Of a DNA stretch of 64,000 nt, positions 9,141 through 18,062 are shown in pieces. The DNA comes from Delftia tsuruhatensis NBRC 16741 (lineage in GTDB: Bacteria; Pseudomonadota; Gammaproteobacteria; Burkholderiales; Burkholderiaceae_C): positions 124,001 to 188,000 of the forward strand of contig NZ_BCTO01000019.1 of assembly GCF_001571325.1 (NCBI RefSeq), read 5' to 3'. A program made the translations under genes and the position numbers. The notes beneath the pieces are model-generated. The model had not been told where the DNA came from, ran no database searches, and worked only from the letters and a program-made list of their open reading frames with translations. The first letter of the stretch is position 1; every line of letters starts with the position of its first letter.

Positions 9141-10976
9141 TCAGGCCGGCGCCCTGGGTCCGATCCCCGCAGGGACAGGCGCATCGTTTTTCCGGCATGG
9201 TTGACGCATTGTCTTGTCGCAACTCGGCAGCGTCTTCGCATGCTCGTATGGGATATACCCTAGGACGATGCTGGAGGCATGCGCCGCGTCATGCCACAGC
9301 GTGTTCGTGGACGGCGTCTTGTCGTTACCGAAGATCCAGTATCCGGTCTGCGATGGCGAATCCACTGTCACGCGAATGCTTGAGCCGGCGCGAAACACAT
9401 GCGCGAATTTCTGGATCTCTACGCGCAGCAGTTCGGGCTTGCCCGACACCATGGGCACGTCCTTGTCCCGCGTGAACGCGCCCCACGGCCTCAGCGTCGT
9501 GGAGCGCGCCGTGTCCAGGGCACGCTTGGACGCACGCAGCCAACCACGCTGCACGAACATCTCCTGCCCGTCCGGCCGCACCTCGGACACGGTGACCTGG
9601 ATGTCGGTGTTGGCGGCCGTGGCGCTGAGCCACAGGTCGGCCGAGCCTTCGCCATAGAAGCTCAGGTCCTGCGGCAGGGCTGCCGTGGTGAAGACCAGCT
9701 GGCCATCCTTTTCCGACGCGGGCACGGCAGGCCAGCCTTCGGCCGCCGGGTTGTTCACCTGCGGACTCAGGGCCGGATAGCGGTAGCTGGACGAAGCCGT
9801 GCCTGAGGTGGGTGCACTGTCGCCCAGCGCCTGGCCGGGCTGCATCCACAGGCGCAGGGGCTTGACCTGGACAGGCAGCCGGTCAAACCGTGCCTCGCCC
9901 GTGGGCATGAGCTTGGCGCCGCCATTGGGGGCCTTGGCGTCCGTGGTCTGCATCTCCTGCAGCAGGCGCACGCGCGGCTCCTTGTCGAAGCCGTTGTCCT
10001 CGCCCTTGACGAAGCGCGCCAGGAAGCGCTTCAGCGTCTGGTCGATATGGTCCGAGGTGATGTTCGTGTGGTGGTCGCCGTTGGAGCTGACCAGCCACAT
10101 CCTGTCGGGCGCAATGGTGTCCTCGTAGTAGCCCGAGCGCGGGCCGATCTGCTCGTCCTGCCAGGACTGCGTGCCCAGCGTGGGGATATTGATCTTGCCG
10201 CTTTGCAGCATGGCGCTGCGCTCCAGGTACAGGCCATCGGCATAGGGGTTGTCCAGCCACTTGATCAGATCCAGCTCGGGCCGCTTGATCTTCTCGATGT
10301 TGTCGGCCACGGTCTTGGCGCATTCCGTGTCGCCGCCGTTCTTCGCCGCCAGGTCGGCGGCCGTGCGCCAAATGCGCGGGAAGCCGTTCCACCACTGCGC
10401 CGGAAAACCGATGTTGGCAATGCCGCCCGGATAGCCCACGTCGCGGTAGGGATCGCCCACATTCTTGCTGGGCGTGATGGCCATCAGCCCCTTGGGCCGG
10501 TGCGCCGCCACCCACAGCTGGTTGTAGCCCGAGTACGAGTAGCCGATCATGCCGATGCGGCCGTTGGACCAGGCCTGCCGCCCGGCCCACTCGATGGCGA
10601 AGGCTCCGGCCGCACCTACGCTGGCGTCAAACACCTTGTCATCCCCCGTGGAGCAGCCCGTGCCCGGCACGTTCAGCCCCATGACCGCATAGCCTTCCTT
10701 GGTCCAGGGACTGCTGATGTTGGGGTACGAGCCCGAGATATAGCCGTCGTACTCGACCAGCAGCGGGAACGGACCCTGTCCCTCGGGCAGCAGCAGCGAG
10801 TAGCGCATCCTGCTGCCGTCCGGCAGGGTGATGTAGCCCGATTGCTGGCCCGGCCCCATGGGCGCGGGCATGCCGGACGATCCCCCTCCGCAGGCGGCCA
10901 GGCCCACGGCGGCGGCCGCAATGGCCCCCGCCAGCGGCCAGCGCCAGGCCTGTGTGAAAACGGTCTTGGCTGTCAT
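9141..10976 (-). CDS. CocE/NonD (X-Pro dipeptidyl-peptidase, S15-type) hydrolase, lipoprotein
   Basis: A 611-residue exported hydrolase. The start MTAKTVFTQAW at 10976, with caggtac upstream, gives a signal peptide ending in the lipobox LAAC followed by GGGSSG. It is therefore a lipoprotein. The alpha/beta-hydrolase core has the nucleophile motif GYSYSGYNQLW, and the C-terminal half has the PepX-type jelly-roll (LWLSATAANTDIQVTVSEVRPDG). Family members cleave X-Pro peptides, acyl-amides or esters such as cocaine; the substrate here is unknown. It follows a second exported esterase by 90 bp on the same strand. Both are divergent from an AraC-type regulator. Confidence 0.87.
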   Translation of the reverse strand: MTAKTVFTQAWRWPLAGAIAAAAVGLAACGGGSSGMPAPMGPGQQSGYITLPDGSRMRYSLLLPEGQGPFPLLVEYDGYISGSYPNISSPWTKEGYAVMGLNVPGTGCSTGDDKVFDASVGAAGAFAIEWAGRQAWSNGRIGMIGYSYSGYNQLWVAAHRPKGLMAITPSKNVGDPYRDVGYPGGIANIGFPAQWWNGFPRIWRTAADLAAKNGGDTECAKTVADNIEKIKRPELDLIKWLDNPYADGLYLERSAMLQSGKINIPTLGTQSWQDEQIGPRSGYYEDTIAPDRMWLVSSNGDHHTNITSDHIDQTLKRFLARFVKGEDNGFDKEPRVRLLQEMQTTDAKAPNGGAKLMPTGEARFDRLPVQVKPLRLWMQPGQALGDSAPTSGTASSSYRYPALSPQVNNPAAEGWPAVPASEKDGQLVFTTAALPQDLSFYGEGSADLWLSATAANTDIQVTVSEVRPDGQEMFVQRGWLRASKRALDTARSTTLRPWGAFTRDKDVPMVSGKPELLRVEIQKFAHVFRAGSSIRVTVDSPSQTGYWIFGNDKTPSTNTLWHDAAHASSIVLGYIPYEHAKTLPSCDKTMRQPCRKNDAPVPAGIGPRAPA

Positions 10977-11066
10977 GGGTACCTGTCTCCTTCGTTGTTG
11001 TTGGCTATCTCTCGGGGCTTGCCGCGGCAAGCCCCTGCTCGCTCATCTACTCGCTCACCTGATCGC

Positions 11067-12779
11067 TCACTGCAGCCGGATGCTGGTCGCGCCCAGTTCG
11101 GCGTCGAAGACCAGGCTGGACGGCCAGGGCTTCCATGTCTGGCCCAGGGCCGCGTTCTGCGGGTCGCCCGTCTGCATGAAGGCCTTGAGGCTGGCCATCA
11201 TGGCGTTCGACAGCGCCAGCCGCCCCGGTGCATTGGCCGTGCTGTTGGTCACGCGGGAGAACACGGATGGCCCGAAGTTGCCGAAGAGAAACGGCAGATC
11301 GAACGCATGGGCCGCACCGTAGACCGTGTTCCAGGGCGCGGGCTGGCGCGCCCAGTCGAAGCGGTAGCTCCAGACCTCGGCCTGCCGGGTGCGCAGCGTA
11401 TTGAGCAACTGGTCGCGGCTGGGATCGGCGAACAGATGGGTCAATTGCGCCATGCGGGCGTTGTAGCCGGTGACCGGCGTGTCGACGGGCAGGTAGGCAG
11501 CATCGATGATGTCGGCCAGGCCCGGCGCATTGGGCGACTGCGCGTCGAAGGACTGCATCATGCGAAAGCGCGCCGCATCATCGATCCTGAAGCCCGGCTT
11601 GCCGCCCAGCGCAGCCAGCAGGGGCGCGAACAGCTTGCCCTCCTCGGCCGTGTAGCCGGCCATCACGGGCATGCGGTTGTATCGGCCCGCAGCCAGCGCG
11701 GCCATGGGGTCGGTGGGCAGCAGCAGGCCGTCGGGAATCGGCCCCGCGCCCGTCAGGCCCTTGGCCACCAGGGTCTGCAGCAGCACGCGCGCATCCTTGC
11801 CGCGCAGGTAGGCCGCGATCTGCGCCGGTGTCCAGCCGGCAGCCACCGTGGCCGCAGCCGCCACATCGGCAGCCATCCCATCGGCCACCATCAGATGGGC
11901 CAGCAGCAGCGCGGACTGGGTGGCGTAGGCCGAAGCCGGCTTGAGCGTGGCCAGCACGCCGGCCGGCAGGTTGGACGGCAGCGACAGCCCGCCGCTGATG
12001 GGCACCAGCCTGTGGAACAGGCCGCGCGCCGACTCGGCCGCCAGCAGCGCCAGCACATTGGTGGCCCCCGCCGACTGGCCCATGAGCGTGACATTGCCCG
12101 GATCGCCGCCAAAGCCCGCGATATTGCGCTGCACAAAACGCAACGCCTGCAGGTTGTCCAGCAGCGCGAAGTTGCCCGTGGCCGGCGCGCCGGCCTGCAT
12201 CTGCGGCATGTGCATGTAGCCCAGGATGTCCAGCCGGTAGTTGGCCGTCACCACCACGGCATTGGCAGCGCGTGCCAGGGCCGCGCCGTCATACAGCGGA
12301 TCGGCCGTATAGCCCGAGATGGCGCTGCCGCCGTGGATGAACACCAGCACCGGCAGCTTCTCGGCACCGCTGGCCGGGCGCCAGATGTTGAGCGTCAGGC
12401 AGTCCTCGCTGCCCACGGGCTGGCCCAGGGTGGAGGCGATGGTGTCATCGAAGCGGTTGTTGGCGCCCGGGCCGTACATGCGCCCGATCTGCAGGCAGGC
12501 ATTGCCGAACTGGCGCGCCTCGCGCACGCCCTCCCAGGCCTTGGGCTCGGCCGGCGGCTGCCAGCGCAGCGCGCCCACGGGCGCCTGGGCAAAGGGCACG
12601 CCCTTCCAGTAATAGGTGCCCGTGGCGGCGCCGTCGTCCACGCCGCGCAAGGGGCCGTAGGCCGTCTCGCGCAACTCGGGGCCGCCGCCGCCCGAGCCGC
12701 CGCAGGCCGCGAGCCACAAAGCCATTGAAGCCACGGCCAGGCGTATGCCGCCAGCCATCCACCGCTGTCCTGTGCGCAT
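11067..12779 (-). CDS. Carboxylesterase type B, exported lipoprotein
   Basis: A 570-residue serine esterase of the carboxylesterase/para-nitrobenzyl esterase family. The signal peptide ends in the lipobox LAAC followed by GGSGGGG. The nucleophile elbow is GQSAGA, the oxyanion strand FIHGG lies before it, and the acid/histidine part shows AGYTAEEGKLF and later AAHAFDLPFLFG. These are all at the expected spacing. It would hydrolyse carboxylic esters in the periplasm or at the outer membrane. It is the first gene after the divergent regulator and is followed by the S15-type hydrolase, so the two probably act on the same imported or extracellular compound. Confidence 0.92.
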   Translation of the reverse strand: MRTGQRWMAGGIRLAVASMALWLAACGGSGGGGPELRETAYGPLRGVDDGAATGTYYWKGVPFAQAPVGALRWQPPAEPKAWEGVREARQFGNACLQIGRMYGPGANNRFDDTIASTLGQPVGSEDCLTLNIWRPASGAEKLPVLVFIHGGSAISGYTADPLYDGAALARAANAVVVTANYRLDILGYMHMPQMQAGAPATGNFALLDNLQALRFVQRNIAGFGGDPGNVTLMGQSAGATNVLALLAAESARGLFHRLVPISGGLSLPSNLPAGVLATLKPASAYATQSALLLAHLMVADGMAADVAAAATVAAGWTPAQIAAYLRGKDARVLLQTLVAKGLTGAGPIPDGLLLPTDPMAALAAGRYNRMPVMAGYTAEEGKLFAPLLAALGGKPGFRIDDAARFRMMQSFDAQSPNAPGLADIIDAAYLPVDTPVTGYNARMAQLTHLFADPSRDQLLNTLRTRQAEVWSYRFDWARQPAPWNTVYGAAHAFDLPFLFGNFGPSVFSRVTNSTANAPGRLALSNAMMASLKAFMQTGDPQNAALGQTWKPWPSSLVFDAELGATSIRLQ

Positions 12780-12966
12780 GCTTGTCTCCTATGATTTTGG
12801 GGTTTCCCGTATGGGCCGTGCCCGGCCCTTGGGCCACACTGCGCAGTCGTTCGCCGCGCTGCAAAAATTCTAGGAACAGCGCGCCCGCACGCCGCTATCG
12901 CAACCAAGCCAAAAAAGTGACTTCAGAACGCAAAAGGCGCCCCGGACGGCCCAGGAAAACCCGGCC

Positions 12967-13983
12967 ATGACAACGCAGCGCAGCAGCTCCGCCGCATGGG
13001 TGCGGGGCATCCTGGACATGATGGCCGCCGAGGGGCTGGCCGTGGAAAGGCTGAGTGAGGAGGCCAACATCGACCTTGCTGCACTGCAGCATTCGCAGAC
13101 CCGCATCGATGTGGACCGCGTGAGCCGGCTGTGGGAGCTGGCCGTGGCGCAGTCGGCCAATCCCACGCTGGGCCTGGACCGGCAGCTGGCCGCGCGCCAC
13201 GGCAACATCGACCTGGTGGGCTACTCGCTGGCTTCGAGCCCGCACCTGCTGGCGGGCTTTCGTGACCTGGAGCGCCACATGGCCGTGATCTCGGACGCCA
13301 CCGCCTTCACGCTGGAGCGCGATGCGCGCGGCCACTGGCTGTCCATACACCACATCGGCGCCACGCGCGCCGTGCCGCGCCAGCGCGTGGAGTTCGCCGT
13401 GCTCACGCTGCTGGTGCTGTGCAGCTGGCTGACGCGGCGCGAAGTCCAGCCGCTGGCCGTGGAATTCATGGCCCAGGCGCCCTCGCCCCTGCACGAGGCC
13501 CGCTACCGACAGGCCTTCGGCCTGCTGCCGCGCTTTGGCGAGCGCGCCAACCGCTTCCTGCTGTCGCAAGACGACCTGCTCGCGCCCATCCCGACGCACA
13601 ACCCCGAACTGCTGGCCCTGCACGAAAAACTGGTCGAGTCCGAGCTGGACCAGCTGGGCCAGGCCGGCGTGGGCGCCCGCGTGCGCCATGAGATTGCGCG
13701 CCTGCTGCCCCAGGGCGAGCCGCGCCGCGAGGAAGTGGCCGCAGTGCTGGGCCTGACCGACCGTACCTTGCAGCGCCGCCTGCAGGCCGAGAGCACCAGC
13801 TACCAGCAATTGCTGGATGACACCCGCCGCGAGCTGGCCCGGCAGTACCTGGGCGAGCCGCGCCACAGCCTGGCCGAGGTGGCCGACCTGCTGGGCTTCG
13901 TGGACCAGAGCAACCTCTTTCGCGCCTGCCGCCGATGGTTCGGCATGCCGCCGGGCCAGTACCGGCAGCAACTGCGTGCGTGA
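12967..13983 (+). CDS. AraC/XylS-family transcriptional regulator (OruR-type)
   Basis: A 338-residue regulator. The N-terminal 200 residues match the arabinose-binding-like domain found in OruR/ArgR-type regulators. The C-terminal 100 residues form two helix-turn-helix motifs: EEVAAVLGLTDRTLQRRLQ and SLAEVADLLGFVDQSNLFRACR, then the family end FGMPPGQYRQQ. It is transcribed away from the two exported hydrolases with a 187-bp shared upstream region. The simplest reading is that it controls them in response to a product of the hydrolysis. The inducer is unknown. Confidence 0.88.
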   Translation: MTTQRSSSAAWVRGILDMMAAEGLAVERLSEEANIDLAALQHSQTRIDVDRVSRLWELAVAQSANPTLGLDRQLAARHGNIDLVGYSLASSPHLLAGFRDLERHMAVISDATAFTLERDARGHWLSIHHIGATRAVPRQRVEFAVLTLLVLCSWLTRREVQPLAVEFMAQAPSPLHEARYRQAFGLLPRFGERANRFLLSQDDLLAPIPTHNPELLALHEKLVESELDQLGQAGVGARVRHEIARLLPQGEPRREEVAAVLGLTDRTLQRRLQAESTSYQQLLDDTRRELARQYLGEPRHSLAEVADLLGFVDQSNLFRACRRWFGMPPGQYRQQLRA

Positions 13984-14052
13984 ATGCATGCGGTGAATGC
14001 GCGCATGAACCTTGCGCCCCACGGGGCATAGGCGCTGGGGGACAATTCCCGC

Positions 14053-15585
14053 ATGAACCTGCACGCTGCCGCCGAAGGCCGGGCTCCGGCGACCTCCCCG
14101 CGCCTTCCCATCTCCTGGCAGGATGGCTTTGCCGCCCTGGGCCCCGACTTCTTCACCCATCTGCGCCCCACGCCGCTGCCCGAGCCGCACTGGATCGCCA
14201 CCAGCACCGGCACTGCCGAGCTGCTGGGCCTGGACCCGCAATGGCTGGCCTCCGATGAGGCCCTGCAGGCGCTCACCGGCAATACCGTGCTGCCCGGCAG
14301 CCATCCGCTGGCCAGCGTCTACAGCGGCCACCAGTTCGGTGTCTGGGCCGGCCAGCTCGGCGACGGCCGTGCCATCTTGCTGGGCGAGACCGCCTCGGGC
14401 CAGGAAATCCAGCTCAAGGGCGCGGGCCGCACGCCCTACTCGCGCATGGGCGACGGACGCGCCGTGCTGCGTTCGTCCATCCGTGAATTCCTGTGCAGCG
14501 AAGCCATGCACGCCCTGGGCATTCCCACCACGCGCGCGCTGAGCGTGACCGGATCGCCCGCCCCCATTCGCCGCGAAGAGATCGAGACCGCCGCCGTGGT
14601 GGCGCGCGTGGCGCCCAGCTTCATACGCTTTGGCCACTTCGAGCACTTTGCGGCGCGCGACCAGATGGCGCCGCTGCGCCAGCTGGCCGACTACGTGATC
14701 GACCGCTACTACCCCGAATGCCGCACGGCCGAGGCACTGGCCGGCAACGCCTACGCCAACTTCCTGCAGGCCGTGAGTGAGCGCACGGCGCGGCTGCTGG
14801 CGCACTGGCAGGCGGTGGGCTTTTGCCATGGCGTGATGAACACGGACAACATGAGCATCCTGGGCCTGACCATCGACTACGGTCCCTTCCAGTTCCTCGA
14901 CGCCTTCGACCCCGGCCATATCTGCAACCACAGCGACACCCAGGGCCGCTACGCCTTCAACCGCCAGCCCCAGGTCGCGTACTGGAACCTGTACTGCCTG
15001 GGCCAAGCCCTGCTGCCGCTGATCGGCGAAGAGGAGCTGACCATTGCGGCGCTGGAGTCGTACAAGCAGGTGTTTCCGCAGGCCTATGGCTCTCTCATGC
15101 TGCGCAAGCTGGGCCTGCCCGAAGATGCTCCCGGCACGCCGCCTGCCGAGGCGCGCTTTGCCGCCCTGGTGAACCCGCTGCTGCAGCTCATGGCCGACAA
15201 CGCCGTGGACTACACCATCTTCTTCAGCCGCCTGACCGATGCCGTGGCCACTGCCGGCGGCACCGAGCCCGACCTGGCGCCCGTGCGCGACCTGGTGCTG
15301 GACCGGCCCGCCTTCGACGCCTGGGCGGCAGGCTACGTACGGCAGCTTGCGACCGTGGATGGCACGGCAGCGGCCGCGCTGATGCAAGAATCGAATCCGC
15401 GCTTCGTGCTGCGCAACCACCTGGGAGAAATCACCATCCGCGCAGCCAAGGCGGGCGACTTCACCGCGGTGCGCCAGCTGCTGGCCGTGCTGCAGACCCC
15501 GTTCGCACCCCACGCCGAGCATGCCGAATGGGCAGGCTTCCCGCCCGACTGGGCTTCCTCCATCGAGATCAGCTGTTCATCATGA
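14053..15585 (+). CDS. selO: Protein adenylyltransferase SelO (YdiU/UPF0061 family)
   Basis: A 510-residue pseudokinase-fold enzyme that in characterised members transfers AMP from ATP to Ser/Thr/Tyr of proteins, linked to redox stress. Family landmarks are present: [20 protein letters not shown] with the glycine loop, [20 protein letters not shown], and the metal-binding [21 protein letters not shown]. The protein ends in CSS; the Cys is in the position that holds selenocysteine in vertebrate SELENOO. Its stop codon overlaps the msrB start (ATGA), so the two are translationally coupled. Confidence 0.93.
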   Translation: MNLHAAAEGRAPATSPRLPISWQDGFAALGPDFFTHLRPTPLPEPHWIATSTGTAELLGLDPQWLASDEALQALTGNTVLPGSHPLASVYSGHQFGVWAGQLGDGRAILLGETASGQEIQLKGAGRTPYSRMGDGRAVLRSSIREFLCSEAMHALGIPTTRALSVTGSPAPIRREEIETAAVVARVAPSFIRFGHFEHFAARDQMAPLRQLADYVIDRYYPECRTAEALAGNAYANFLQAVSERTARLLAHWQAVGFCHGVMNTDNMSILGLTIDYGPFQFLDAFDPGHICNHSDTQGRYAFNRQPQVAYWNLYCLGQALLPLIGEEELTIAALESYKQVFPQAYGSLMLRKLGLPEDAPGTPPAEARFAALVNPLLQLMADNAVDYTIFFSRLTDAVATAGGTEPDLAPVRDLVLDRPAFDAWAAGYVRQLATVDGTAAAALMQESNPRFVLRNHLGEITIRAAKAGDFTAVRQLLAVLQTPFAPHAEHAEWAGFPPDWASSIEISCSS

Positions 15586-15995
15586 GCTTTCCCATCCACA
15601 AGACCGAGCAGGAATGGCAGGCCGAGCTGCAGGCCAAGGGCGCCGAGCCCGCCGCCTTCCAGGTGACGCGCCACGCGGCCACCGAGCGCCCCTTCACAGG
15701 CCGCTATGAGCAGTTCTGGGCCGATGGCAGCTACCACTGCATCTGCTGCGGCGCCAAGCTGTTCGACTCCGATAGCAAGTTCGACGCCGGCTGCGGCTGG
15801 CCCAGCTTCGACCGCGCCATCCCAGGCGCTATCACCGAAATCGTGGACCGCAGCCATGGCATGGTGCGCACCGAGACTGTCTGCAGCCAGTGCGGCGCCC
15901 ACCTCGGCCATGTGTTCCCCGATGGTCCCTCCGACACAGGGCTGCGCTACTGCATGAATTCCGCGTCGCTGGAATTCGAGCCGCCCAAGGCCTAG
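15582..15995 (+). CDS. msrB: Peptide-methionine (R)-S-oxide reductase MsrB
   Basis: A 137-residue enzyme that reduces methionine-R-sulfoxide in proteins. Two zinc-binding CxxC pairs (CICC and CSQC), the fold motif [15 protein letters not shown], and the catalytic cysteine in LRYCMNS are all present. The start ATG overlaps the SelO stop by four bases (ATGA). A longer reading from 14823 lies inside selO and is not supported. Pairing a methionine-sulfoxide repair enzyme with SelO points to a shared response to oxidative stress. Confidence 0.96.
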   Translation: MSFPIHKTEQEWQAELQAKGAEPAAFQVTRHAATERPFTGRYEQFWADGSYHCICCGAKLFDSDSKFDAGCGWPSFDRAIPGAITEIVDRSHGMVRTETVCSQCGAHLGHVFPDGPSDTGLRYCMNSASLEFEPPKA

Positions 15996-16017
15996 GCCCC
16001 AGGCCCGCAAAAACCCC

Positions 16018-16057
16018 AGCCGGCGCGGCCCTGCACCGATGCCGGGCCGCGCCGGCT
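16018..16057. repeat. Perfect 14-bp inverted repeat between msrB and yciB
   Basis: The arms agccggcgcggccc (16018-16031) and its exact complement (16044-16057) are separated by 12 bases. There is no T-run on the plus-strand side. On the minus strand the stem is followed by gggg and ttttt, but no gene ends there. It may be a transcription attenuator or an mRNA-stabilising hairpin after msrB. Confidence 0.6.
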
Positions 16058-16123
16058 GCGCCACAATGCGCCTGCCAAGCGCTCAGGCACCATGCCTGAC
16101 TCCAAGCCCATCGAAATCTTCCA

Positions 16124-16723
16124 ATGAAGTTACTGATCGACTTTTTCCCCATCATCCTGTTCTTCGTCGCCTTCAAGGTCTGGGGCATCTACACGGCCAC
16201 GGCCGTGGCCATCGTCGCCACCATCGCGCAGATTGCCTATCTGCGCGTGCGCCATGGCAAGGTCGAGCCCATGCAATGGGTCAGCCTGGGCGTGATCGTG
16301 CTGTTCGGCGGCGCCACCTTGCTCGCCCACAACGACACCTTCATCAAGTGGAAACCCACGGTGCTGTACTGGCTCATGGGCGGCGCCCTGGTGATTGGCC
16401 AGCTGGTATTTCGCAAGAACCTGCTGCGCTCCGTCATGGGCGCGCAACTGCAACTGCCGGACAACGCCTGGCGCACCATGAACTGGAGCTGGGCAGCCTT
16501 CTTCGCGGTGATGGGCGCGCTCAACCTGGTCATCGCCTACCGCTTCGACACCGACACCTGGGTCAACTTCAAGCTGTTCGGCGGCATGGGGCTGATGCTG
16601 GTCTTCTTGATCGGACAGGCCATCTACATGAGCCGCTTCATGCAGGAAGACAAGGGCGAGGCAGCCGCCGCCACGCCCGACGCCCTGCCCCCGTCCGGCG
16701 TGCAACAGGACAAGCAGCCATGA
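16124..16723 (+). CDS. yciB: Inner-membrane septation protein YciB (IspZ/IspA family)
   Basis: A 199-residue inner-membrane protein with about five hydrophobic helices. The start MKLLIDFFPIILFFVAFK is the family hallmark, followed by WKPTVLYWLMG and NWSWAAFFAVMGALN, both conserved. In E. coli the homologue interacts with cell-elongation and division proteins. The stop overlaps the start of the BolA-like gene (ATGA), making a two-gene unit with it. The last 25 residues are a hydrophilic tail, slightly longer than usual. Confidence 0.94.
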   Translation: MKLLIDFFPIILFFVAFKVWGIYTATAVAIVATIAQIAYLRVRHGKVEPMQWVSLGVIVLFGGATLLAHNDTFIKWKPTVLYWLMGGALVIGQLVFRKNLLRSVMGAQLQLPDNAWRTMNWSWAAFFAVMGALNLVIAYRFDTDTWVNFKLFGGMGLMLVFLIGQAIYMSRFMQEDKGEAAAATPDALPPSGVQQDKQP

Positions 16724-17001
16724 GCGCACCCGCCCATCCACTGCCCATCACCGCCGAAGCCATGCAGGCCGTGCTGCGCGAGCGCCTCGCCCCCGATCAC
16801 CTGGAAGTGATCGACGAAAGCCACCAGCACGCCGGCCATGTGGGAGCCAACGGCACCGGCTTCGGCACGCATTTCCGCGTGCGCATTGCGTCACCTTTGT
16901 TTCAAGGCAAGCCGCGCGTGGCACGCCACCGCCTTGTGTATGATGCGCTGCAAGAATTCATTGACCAGGGCGCTCACGCCATCGCCATCGAGGTTCTTTG
17001 A
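16720..17001 (+). CDS. BolA family protein
   Basis: A 93-residue BolA/IbaG-like protein. The helix-turn region DHLEVIDESHQHAGH carries the conserved histidines used with monothiol glutaredoxins to hold [2Fe-2S] clusters. It is followed by FRVRIASPLFQGKPRVARHRLVYDAL and ends AIAIEVL. It overlaps yciB by four bases and sits 81 bp before a periplasmic prolyl isomerase gene. The same order is common in betaproteobacteria. Role: iron-sulfur trafficking or envelope stress (family knowledge). Confidence 0.92.
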   Translation: MSAPAHPLPITAEAMQAVLRERLAPDHLEVIDESHQHAGHVGANGTGFGTHFRVRIASPLFQGKPRVARHRLVYDALQEFIDQGAHAIAIEVL

Positions 17002-17082
17002 ACTTTTACAGGCTCCGAAGATTCGGAGCCTGTTGCGTATCCACGCTATAGAATCAATTTTTCCTTCATCTCTGGAATTCGC

Positions 17083-17868
17083 ATGAAAAAACAGCTTCTG
17101 ACCAGCCTGGTGACTGCCGCCGTGCTGAGCACCGCAGCCCTGTCCGCCTCGGCCCAGAACATCGCCGTCGTCAACGGCAAGGCTGTGCCCAAGGCACGCG
17201 CCGAAGTGCTCAAGCAGCAGATCGAGCAAAGCGGCCGCCCCGTCACGCCCGAGATGGAAGGGCAGATCAAGGAAGAAGTCATCGCCCGCGAGATCTTCAT
17301 GCAGGAAGCCAACAAGCGCGGCCTGGCCAACAGCGAAGCCTACAAGCAGCAGATGGAACTGGCCCGCCAGACCATCCTGATCCGCTCGCTGTTCGAAGAC
17401 TTCCAGAAGAAGAACCCCGTGACCGACGCCGAAGCCAAGGCCGAGTACGACAAGGCCGTCGCTGCCAACAGCGGCAAGGAATACAAGGCCAGCCACATCC
17501 TGGTCGAGTCGGAAGACCGCGCCAAGGCCATCATTGCCGAGATCAAGGCCGGCAAGAAGTTCGAAGACATCGCCAAGAAGGAGTCCAAGGACCCCGGATC
17601 CGGCGCCCGTGGCGGTGACCTCGACTGGGCCAACCCCGGCAACTACGTGCCCGAGTTCTCCGAAGCCCTGATCAAGCTCGAAAAGGGCGGCATGACCCAG
17701 GAGCCGGTCAAGAGCCAGTTCGGCTACCACATCATCCGCCAGGACGACGTGCGCCAGGCAGAACTGCCCAAGTTCGAGGAAGTCAAGCCCCAGATCGTGC
17801 AGCAGCTGCAACAGCAAAAGCTGGCGCAATTCCAGGAATCGCTGCGCGAAAAGGCCAAGATCCAGTAA
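17083..17868 (+). CDS. Periplasmic peptidyl-prolyl cis-trans isomerase, parvulin type
   Basis: A 261-residue exported folding factor. The signal peptide MKKQLLTSLVTAAVLSTA...ALSASA is cleaved before QNIAVVNGK. A helical N-terminal region resembles SurA/PrsA. The parvulin domain runs from about residue 140 (YKASHILVESEDRAKAII) through KKESKDPGSGARGGDLDW to EPVKSQFGYHIIR. Parvulins speed proline isomerisation in outer-membrane and secreted proteins. A short leader and a strong terminator downstream make it the last gene of this run. Confidence 0.93.
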   Translation: MKKQLLTSLVTAAVLSTAALSASAQNIAVVNGKAVPKARAEVLKQQIEQSGRPVTPEMEGQIKEEVIAREIFMQEANKRGLANSEAYKQQMELARQTILIRSLFEDFQKKNPVTDAEAKAEYDKAVAANSGKEYKASHILVESEDRAKAIIAEIKAGKKFEDIAKKESKDPGSGARGGDLDWANPGNYVPEFSEALIKLEKGGMTQEPVKSQFGYHIIRQDDVRQAELPKFEEVKPQIVQQLQQQKLAQFQESLREKAKIQ

Positions 17869-17913
17869 GATGCTTGCGTGTCGGCGGTTTTTGCCGTCGG
17901 CCTGACCATCACC

Positions 17914-17940
17914 AGCCCGCCTTGTGCGGGCTCTTTTTTT
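17914..17940 (+). terminator. Rho-independent terminator after the parvulin gene
   Basis: The 7-bp stem agcccgc/gcgggct is followed by ctttttttg, 45 bp after the stop codon. Confidence 0.88.
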
Positions 17941-17964
17941 GCCCCAGGCAAGGTGGCCGCCAAA

Positions 17965-17989
17965 GAAAAAAGCTGCCCCTGGGGGCAGC
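17965..17989 (-). terminator. Rho-independent terminator after the TonB-dependent receptor
   Basis: On the minus strand the stem gctgcccc/ggggcagc has a 2-nt loop (possibly ca) and is followed by tttttt. It lies 74 bp past the receptor stop and faces the plus-strand terminator of the parvulin gene. Confidence 0.85.
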
Positions 17990-18062
17990 CCGATTCAAGC
18001 CTGATTCATCCTGTCCCGGCGTCCAGGCGCCCACGGCACCGGAGACCAGGCCATCGTGCTTC

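Noticed and set aside
10047..12728. 893-codon plus-strand ORF
   Set aside because: Antisense to the two hydrolase genes, which have clear motifs and signal peptides.
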